NCBI GenBank assembly: GCA_003557605.1
Contig: PWNW01000016.1
Coordinates: 1-18,420 of the forward strand
DNA from: Spirochaetaceae bacterium
GTDB taxonomy: Bacteria > Spirochaetota > Spirochaetia > PWKH01
Direction: 5' to 3'
Length of the DNA: 18,420 bases
The notes beneath the pieces were generated by a model. That model was not told where the DNA came from, made no database searches, and saw nothing but the letters and a program-made list of their open reading frames with translations. Numbering within the stretch: position 1 is the stretch's first letter; each line of letters starts with the position of its first letter. Below, one piece after another: positions 14,650 to 18,420 of this stretch. Position numbers and translations under genes: made by a program.

Positions 14650-15951
14650 ATGAGATCGATACGGATTCTCTTCATAGCTGAACCCCAGGGCCTGCACAAC
14701 CGGTTGCTGGAGCATTTGGAGCTCCATTTCACGACAGTGGTACTGTGCGAATCCATTGTTGACGGGCTCAGTGAGCTCCAGCACAGGTTTTTTGACGTGA
14801 TTATCATATCCTGCGATATTTCCGATGCCTACCTGCTCCAGGATACCCTGCGGATTATCAAGGAGGCACAGCAGCAGGTCATCCTGATCTCGGAGCATGG
14901 CCAGATTGAAAGCAGTTTCCCTGGAACGTCTGCCTGCCTGGATCTTCAGGACAGCTCTTCCTTTGACGAGATACTGCATATGCTCAAGGCTGCGGAAACA
15001 TCTAAGGATTCTGAGTTTGCACGCACCATGCTTTCTGCAGATGCCATGGTATCAGAGGACACACCCCTTGCCGACAGCATCCCCCAGGGGCTGTACCGAA
15101 TCAGGCCCAACGGCGACATTATGGAATGCAGCAGCACCCTGGTTGAGCTCTTCGGTTCTCCCAATGCTGAAGCTGTGCTGGGAGAGAACTTTTTTTCCAT
15201 GTTCTGTGATGCCCAGGATGCCGACAACTGGCAGGGGATCATGTCCAGGGACTATGAACTGCGGGGCCTGGTGTACTGCATTGAGCAGCACAGCGGTGAG
15301 ACCATCTGGCTCAGGGACACCGCACGGGCAGTATTCAGTCCCTCCGGGCAGATTTCATCCTTTGTGGGGTCCCTGGAGGACGTGACAAAGCAGAAGCACT
15401 ACGAACACAGCCTTTCATTCCTGAAAACCCATGACATCCTCACGGGGCTCCCGAACAAGACCTTCTTTCTCGACCAGGCACGGCTCACCATATCACAGGC
15501 GCGCTACAGCGGCGAGGTTGCCGCGTTCCTTACTATCGACCTGGGCGAACATTCTGGGGAGCTGGCTGCCTCGGGAACAAAACAGCAGAACACTGTTCTT
15601 CAGCAGGCTGCCCAGCGGATCAAGAAAAGCCTCAGGAAAAGCGACCATGTGGCCCGCCTAGAAGGCAATTCGTTTATCGTAATGCTCTACAGCCTCAGGA
15701 GCAGGAAGGATATTCTCACTGTAGCAGAAAAACTTACCCAGATTTGCAACGCCAAGTTTGTCGCCGACCCATCCAGCTTCACGCTCTATGCAAGTATCGG
15801 GATTTCCATCCATCCGGATCACGGCGACGAAATTGAAGTCCTCCTCAACCGGTCAAAGATAGCCGCGTTGACCGCCAAGGACCGGGAACAGGGCGGGTAT
15901 ATGATATACAGCGAAATGATACATATCCGTAACGGAGCATTGGACTCATGA
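14650..15951 (+). CDS. REC-like/PAS/GGDEF-like signalling protein with degenerate active sites
   Basis: This is a 433-residue soluble protein. Residues 1-115 follow the receiver-domain fold (IRILFIAE, FFDVIIIS, QVILIS strands), but the acidic pair is A10-E11, the phosphoacceptor position reads Ser (IIISCD), and the conserved Lys is absent. Residues about 145-247 form a PAS domain ending in SFVGSLEDVT. Residues about 258-425 follow a GGDEF domain: HDILTGLPNK (261-270) is conserved, but the signature itself is LEGNS (337-341) and the first metal-binding region reads TIDLGEHSG. Diguanylate cyclase activity is therefore unlikely; it may bind nucleotide or act by protein contact. The start at 14650 is seven bases after GAGG; the ATG at 14644 is too close. 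The gene overlaps the lipoprotein gene as ATGA. Confidence 0.85.
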   Translation: MRSIRILFIAEPQGLHNRLLEHLELHFTTVVLCESIVDGLSELQHRFFDVIIISCDISDAYLLQDTLRIIKEAQQQVILISEHGQIESSFPGTSACLDLQDSSSFDEILHMLKAAETSKDSEFARTMLSADAMVSEDTPLADSIPQGLYRIRPNGDIMECSSTLVELFGSPNAEAVLGENFFSMFCDAQDADNWQGIMSRDYELRGLVYCIEQHSGETIWLRDTARAVFSPSGQISSFVGSLEDVTKQKHYEHSLSFLKTHDILTGLPNKTFFLDQARLTISQARYSGEVAAFLTIDLGEHSGELAASGTKQQNTVLQQAAQRIKKSLRKSDHVARLEGNSFIVMLYSLRSRKDILTVAEKLTQICNAKFVADPSSFTLYASIGISIHPDHGDEIEVLLNRSKIAALTAKDREQGGYMIYSEMIHIRNGALDS

Positions 15952-16529
15952 AGCACAGGAGAAAAAAACTGACAGCTCTGCTGATTGCTGTCTCACTGTG
16001 GATGCTGGCATTTCCGGGGTGTGCGACCCTGGAAGATCAGATGCGGGAGTACTCCATCGGGGACAAAGGCCCTGCGGGAGGCATTATCTTTTATGACAGG
16101 GGACCGCAGGAGGGCCGCTGGCGGTATCTGGAAGCAGCTCCTGCTGAATATGAGCAGTCTTTGCGCTGGGGACCATCTGATATTGAAGCAGAGACTTCAA
16201 TGGCCTTGGGAGCAGGCCCCGGCAATACCCAGGCCGTCGTAGAGGCCTTTGATGCCGCAGGAGAGTTCGACACCGCTGCGCAGTACAGCAGCTCCGTGGT
16301 CATCAACGGATATGATGACTGGTTTCTGCCTTCCCGGGAGGAGCTCAATCTCATGTACCGAATCCTCGGGGTCAGCAAGCCCGAGGATTTCCGGGGGGTC
16401 GGGTACGGATACTGGAGCTCCTCACAGTACAGCAGAACCCTGGCATGGGCCCAGGGTTTCGCATCGGGGGTACAGGGAAGAATTGAGCAGTTCGACAGAT
16501 TGATCGTACGGCCGATACGGGCATTCTGA
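15948..16529 (+). CDS. DUF1566-type lipoprotein
   Basis: This 193-residue protein has a basic N-terminus (MKHRRKK), a hydrophobic stretch (about 9-21) and a lipobox-like LAFPGC with Cys25, so it is probably a lipoprotein; the lipobox is loose, as is usual in spirochaetes. The mature part has the DUF1566 (Lcl C-terminal-like) pattern: IGDKGPAGGIIFYD near the start, NGYDDWFLPSREELNLMY in the middle, YWSSSQY, and RLIVRPIRAF at the end. The Leu-Pro-Ser-Arg-Glu-Glu-Leu block is typical of the family. Function is unknown; related domains are found in adhesins and surface proteins. Its start overlaps the stop of the signalling gene as ATGA, so the two are co-translated. The C-terminus is six bases from the convergent hydrolase remnant, with no terminator visible between them. 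Confidence 0.85.
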   Translation: MKHRRKKLTALLIAVSLWMLAFPGCATLEDQMREYSIGDKGPAGGIIFYDRGPQEGRWRYLEAAPAEYEQSLRWGPSDIEAETSMALGAGPGNTQAVVEAFDAAGEFDTAAQYSSSVVINGYDDWFLPSREELNLMYRILGVSKPEDFRGVGYGYWSSSQYSRTLAWAQGFASGVQGRIEQFDRLIVRPIRAF

Positions 16530-16535
16530 TGCACC

Positions 16536-17210
16536 CTACTGCACTAGATCAAGAATCCAGGAGCTGATGTCCTCCATGACCTTTTCATCCATGGTGGTGT
16601 CGATGCTTCCGTATTCTGACGGGGCTCCGGTCTGTGCAGGCTGAAAGAGATGGTTGAGTCCACCATACAGCTTCTCCGTATACCGTGTATTCCCCGCTGC
16701 CTTGAGAGCATCCTCAATGGCCGGAAGGTTCTTTCCGGCAACCACCTGGGTATCCAGGTCCCCCTGGAGCATCAGGACGGGAATTCGGGTTCTGGAGAGC
16801 ACCCGGGAAGGATCATATGCCATGAAATACCGCATATACGGGCAGGCAAGTGCGGTGCTCTGGCTGGTGATCTCCTGCTCTGACATGCCGAAATCCCTGA
16901 ATGCGCCGGCAAGCTCTTCGGCCAGTGCTTCTCCCTCCAATGATGAGAGCACCAGGTCATATACCCTTCGGTTGAGCTGCTGGGCTGCTTCAATCATCTG
17001 GAAGGGAACCCCCTGGGCTTCCGTCAGGGCCTGAGACTGGGTCATCAGCACCTGATCCCCGGTTATCCCCGATGCGGCCATGAGCACAAGAAACCGCACC
17101 TCCCTTCTCCTGTCGGCAACCATGGGTGCAATGATTCCCCCTTCACTGAGTCCGAGAATCCCAATCATGGATGGGTCAATGTCATCAAGGGAAAGCAGGT
17201 GCTGTGCTTC
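16536..17210 (-). pseudogene. 5'-truncated alpha/beta hydrolase
   Basis: The minus strand encodes the C-terminal part of an alpha/beta hydrolase (dienelactone-hydrolase/prolyl-oligopeptidase-like). The nucleophile elbow G-L-S-E-G-G lies five residues after the first available ATG (17168), the acid-bearing strand PVLMLQGDLDTQV is present, and a late His is in YGGLNHLF. Functional members have 100 or more residues before the elbow, with strands and the oxyanion loop. Homology continues upstream of the ATG (LLSLDDIDPS matches the usual ...EIDP-x-x-I-G run) as far as a TAG at 17211-17213, so the 5' part is cut off or frameshifted. Just beyond, another frame reads HMLRVIEEHT, which may be more of the old helix displaced by a short insertion. 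A 210-residue protein could still be made from 17168, but it would lack core strands. Confidence 0.6.
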
Positions 17211-17581
17211 CTACGGGTATGTTCTTCTATGACACGAAGCATATGGCTCTGTGTTGATGTTGTTCGTAGTGTCCTGCAGCAGCAACCTTCCCGTGTTCCT
17301 TGCAGAACCGTCCGTCGGTTAATCGCGGGCAGCTGAGGCGGGAACATGGTCGCTTCGGTTTGCACGGCACTATTTCTCCTTGGGCATGAAAAAAAACCGG
17401 GAGGATTTCCCGAGCTCTCGATTACATGTTTCTGATTGTACAGTAGTTCAAAAAGACCTCTATCTTCAGCTGTTATTTTCTGACATTTATACGTGCAGGA
17501 AGTGATGATGGGCATCAGTGACAGCGCCTTACGAAGCACGGGGAGATTCGGTTATCCGCTTTTTTTCTCAAACCGTCTTTT
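17211..17581. other. Gene-poor remnant region
   Basis: This stretch of about 370 bases has no ORF with a convincing start, ribosome binding site or recognisable family. Near its left end it may hold decayed upstream sequence of the truncated hydrolase. It contains one terminator-like hairpin on the minus strand (17389-17412). A poly-T run at 17561-17567 on the plus strand follows only a three-base stem and is not called. Confidence 0.5.
17389..17412 (-). terminator. Intrinsic terminator (minus strand)
   Basis: Read on the minus strand, CGGGA (complement of 17408-17412) pairs with TCCCG (complement of 17398-17402) around a five-base loop, followed by one G and eight T residues (complement of 17389-17396). 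This is the form of a Rho-independent terminator, though the stem is short. No intact minus-strand gene ends directly before it; the nearest is the hydrophobic ORF ending at 17582. Confidence 0.5.
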
Positions 17582-17788
17582 TCACAGAGTTGGCAAACGA
17601 TTGGTAAAAGGGTAAAAAGTGATAAGGTAAAGGGGCATTAAGAGGGCGATGGCGCAGAAGATGTGGTAGTCCCTGCCCATCGTTCTCCTGATGCTTAGGA
17701 CTACCACAATGACCAAGCATATCACTACATCCAGGAAGAGAACTCCCTGGACAGGCAGCTCTGATGCAACTCCTTTGCAATCATTCAT
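17582..17788 (-). CDS. Small hydrophobic ORF, possibly a fragment
   Basis: An ATG at 17788 opens a 68-residue frame beginning MNDCKGVASELPVQG, followed by two hydrophobic segments (about 17-34, LFLDVVICLVIVVVLSI, and 42-60, HIFCAIALLMPLYLITFYPF) separated by a basic turn RRTMGRD. The pattern fits a small two-helix membrane protein or the remnant of a larger one. No ribosome binding site is evident, the family is not recognised, and it sits among mobile-element debris. An intrinsic terminator lies about 170 bases downstream on the same strand, which is mild support for past transcription. Confidence 0.3.
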   Translation of the reverse strand: MNDCKGVASELPVQGVLFLDVVICLVIVVVLSIRRTMGRDYHIFCAIALLMPLYLITFYPFTNRLPTL

Positions 17789-17849
17789 CGACACGAGCAA
17801 TGCGACCAATTACAAGAAGAAGCATCCTTCGATTTCAGATACCGAAGAG

Positions 17850-18113
17850 AGCACGATGTTGAACGCCTATTCGCCAAATTCCTGCCGGTATTGCCAGAGT
17901 CCGACAATCCAAAAGCAACGGGTTCACCAAGAACCATGTCAGGCGGTACCGGTGTTCGGATTGTGGGAGGATATTCACCGTCACGACGGGAACCATATTC
18001 GACAATCACAAGATCCCCATTAGTGAGTGGATGGATTACCTGCTCGGTTTGTTCCGGGTTCAGAGCTTCAACTCCTATGAAACCAAAATCCAGTTGCGCA
18101 GTTCGTAAAGTTA
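17850..18113 (+). pseudogene. Frameshifted fragment of an IS1595-like transposase
   Basis: Two frames together spell the N-terminal zinc-ribbon region of an IS1595-family-like transposase. One frame gives SPNSCRYCQSPTI (first C-x-x-C). About ten bases later the next frame gives SNGFTKNHVRRYRCSDCG (second C-x-x-C), continuing as RIFTVTTGTIFDNHKIPISEW and WMDYLLGLF and ending at a TAA near 18111-18113. The switch of frame lies at about 17905-17915, between the two halves of the zinc ribbon. The catalytic DDE region is absent, so the right side is also truncated. It is an inactive remnant, and its exact left limit is unclear. Confidence 0.65.
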
Positions 18114-18247
18114 TATAATCAAATAACATAGTAATATTCTGTAACTTTTAGTTTTTAGGTCTCTGATTCATGGCTTTTCTTCAAAAGAAAATCACACACG
18201 ACCTCCAATAAAATCCTTTGAACTATCAAATTATCTACTCAAGCATC

Positions 18248-18276
18248 TTTACGGGACAGGCAAAGTGTGCCATAAT
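18248..18276 (+). promoter_or_regulatory. Possible promoter of the right-edge transposase
   Basis: TTTACG (18248-18253, 4/6 to the -35 consensus) is 17 bases before CATAAT (18271-18276, 5/6 to the -10 consensus). The start would be near 18283, at the beginning of the inverted repeat that precedes the transposase. The surrounding sequence from about 18114 is markedly AT-rich compared with the rest of the window and holds no other gene. Confidence 0.35.
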
Positions 18277-18281
18277 ATACA

Positions 18282-18300
18282 CAACCTAAATATTAGGTTG
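18282..18300. repeat. Perfect 8-bp inverted repeat before the transposase start
   Basis: CAACCTAA (18282-18289) and TTAGGTTG (18293-18300) are exact inverted copies around a three-base loop. The right arm touches the GAGGA ribosome binding site (18300-18304). In mRNA it would be a hairpin beside the site; in DNA it is a palindrome that could be an operator or part of the element's end. Confidence 0.6.
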
Positions 18301-18311
18301 AGGAAAGACGG

Positions 18312-18420
18312 ATGGAACAGAAGCACGAAAGGCCCGAATTCATCAGGAACTTCAAGAAGCCACAGGCTACCGAGGTCAAGCACATCAACGGCCATTGGTA
18401 TCTTTATGAGCGCAAGACGA
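18312..18420 (+). CDS. Partial transposase, N-terminus (IS4/IS1634-like)
   Basis: An ATG at 18312, seven bases after GAGGA, opens a frame that runs off the right edge (36 codons). The start MEQKHERPEFIRNFKKPQAT is followed by EVKHINGHWYLYERKT. The K-P-x-x-T-E-(V/I)-x-x-I-N-G-H-x-Y-L-Y-E pattern resembles the N-terminus of IS4/IS1634-group DDE transposases, which have a short basic start before the catalytic domain. The catalytic residues lie outside the window, so neither the family nor an intact element can be confirmed. Nearby transposase debris supports a mobile-element context. Confidence 0.55.
   Translation, partial: MEQKHERPEFIRNFKKPQATEVKHINGHWYLYERKT

Noticed and set aside
14491..14979. 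N-terminal extension of the STAS frame giving a 276-residue protein
   Set aside because: The extension crosses the divergent promoters and lies antisense to the REC-like gene; a strong AGGAGGAG site marks the start at 14490.
17165..17539. 124-codon minus-strand open frame
   Set aside because: It runs through the terminator-like hairpin and its start lacks a ribosome binding site; composition is unlike the real genes. Only the short stretch HMLRVIEEHT may be old hydrolase sequence.
17506..17613. Short plus-strand frame starting MMGISDSALRSTGRF after an AGGAAG sequence
   Set aside because: Only about 35 codons, no recognised family, and it overlaps the hydrophobic frame on the other strand; not enough to call.
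17785..18129. Minus-strand frame of 114 codons opposite the transposase fragment
   Set aside because: The plus strand spells a zinc-ribbon transposase region here, so this is its shadow.
18175..18191. AT-only inverted repeat TTTTCTT/AAGAAAA
   Set aside because: A weak stem in AT-rich sequence with no T-tract or gene end that would give it a role.
1..18420. CRISPR arrays, tRNA or rRNA genes, riboswitches
   Set aside because: No regularly spaced repeats, cloverleaf-like sequences or recognisable RNA motifs were seen when reading both strands.

Overview
The window looks like part of a chromosome from a moderately GC-rich bacterium, most likely a spirochaete (Spirochaetota). That assignment is an inference. 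It rests on the small DUF1566-type lipoprotein with a loose lipobox, the style of the signalling proteins, and the mix of transposases. Most of the window (about 1-16535) is densely packed, with many ATGA or longer overlaps between genes. The right end (about 17200-18420) is poorer in genes, richer in AT and full of remnants.

Layout. (1) 1-4019, minus strand: a Wzy/WaaL-type polymerase or ligase, then a Wzc-like chain-length/BY-kinase protein, then the N-terminus of a probable GAF-type sensor running off the left edge. (2) 4020-4130: a compact divergent promoter region. Both predicted promoters place the transcription start within a few bases of the ATG, so both operons may begin with leaderless mRNAs. 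(3) 4131-11009, plus strand: six tightly linked genes, namely three GT4 glycosyltransferases, a phosphoglycosyl transferase (PGT) with an unusual N-terminal domain, a WecG/TagA-type GT26 enzyme, and a fusion protein that looks like a degenerate nucleotidyltransferase, a left-handed beta-helix and a degenerate PGT. (4) 11006-14490, minus strand, read towards region 3: STAS protein, alkaline-phosphatase-superfamily enzyme, GT2 glycosyltransferase and a pol-beta-type nucleotidyltransferase. (5) 14491-14649: a second divergent promoter region. (6) 14650-16529, plus strand: a REC-like/PAS/GGDEF-like protein with degenerate active sites, overlapping a DUF1566 lipoprotein gene. (7) 16536-18420: a truncated alpha/beta hydrolase, an orphan terminator, a small hydrophobic ORF, a frameshifted IS1595-like transposase fragment, and the start of another transposase at the right edge.

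How it works together (inference). Regions 1 and 3 form a Wzx/Wzy-type exopolysaccharide or O-polysaccharide locus. The PGT would load the first sugar-phosphate on undecaprenyl phosphate, the WecG/TagA enzyme and the GT4 enzymes would extend it, the Wzy-like protein would polymerise or ligate the repeat, and the Wzc-like protein would set chain length. No flippase (Wzx) or outer-membrane exporter (Wza) lies in the window. Region 4 could decorate the same glycan or a related one, with STAS and the cyclic-di-GMP-like module as regulators.

The most unusual theme is the number of apparently catalytically dead but intact modules next to live counterparts: BY-kinase without the usual Asp residues, nucleotidyltransferase without its signature loop, PGT without its Asp-Glu dyad, REC without its phosphoacceptor, and GGDEF reading LEGNS. 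The PGT also carries an N-terminal domain that resembles a P-loop nucleotide kinase that has lost its P-loop. All family calls come from reading motifs by eye; no searches were run.
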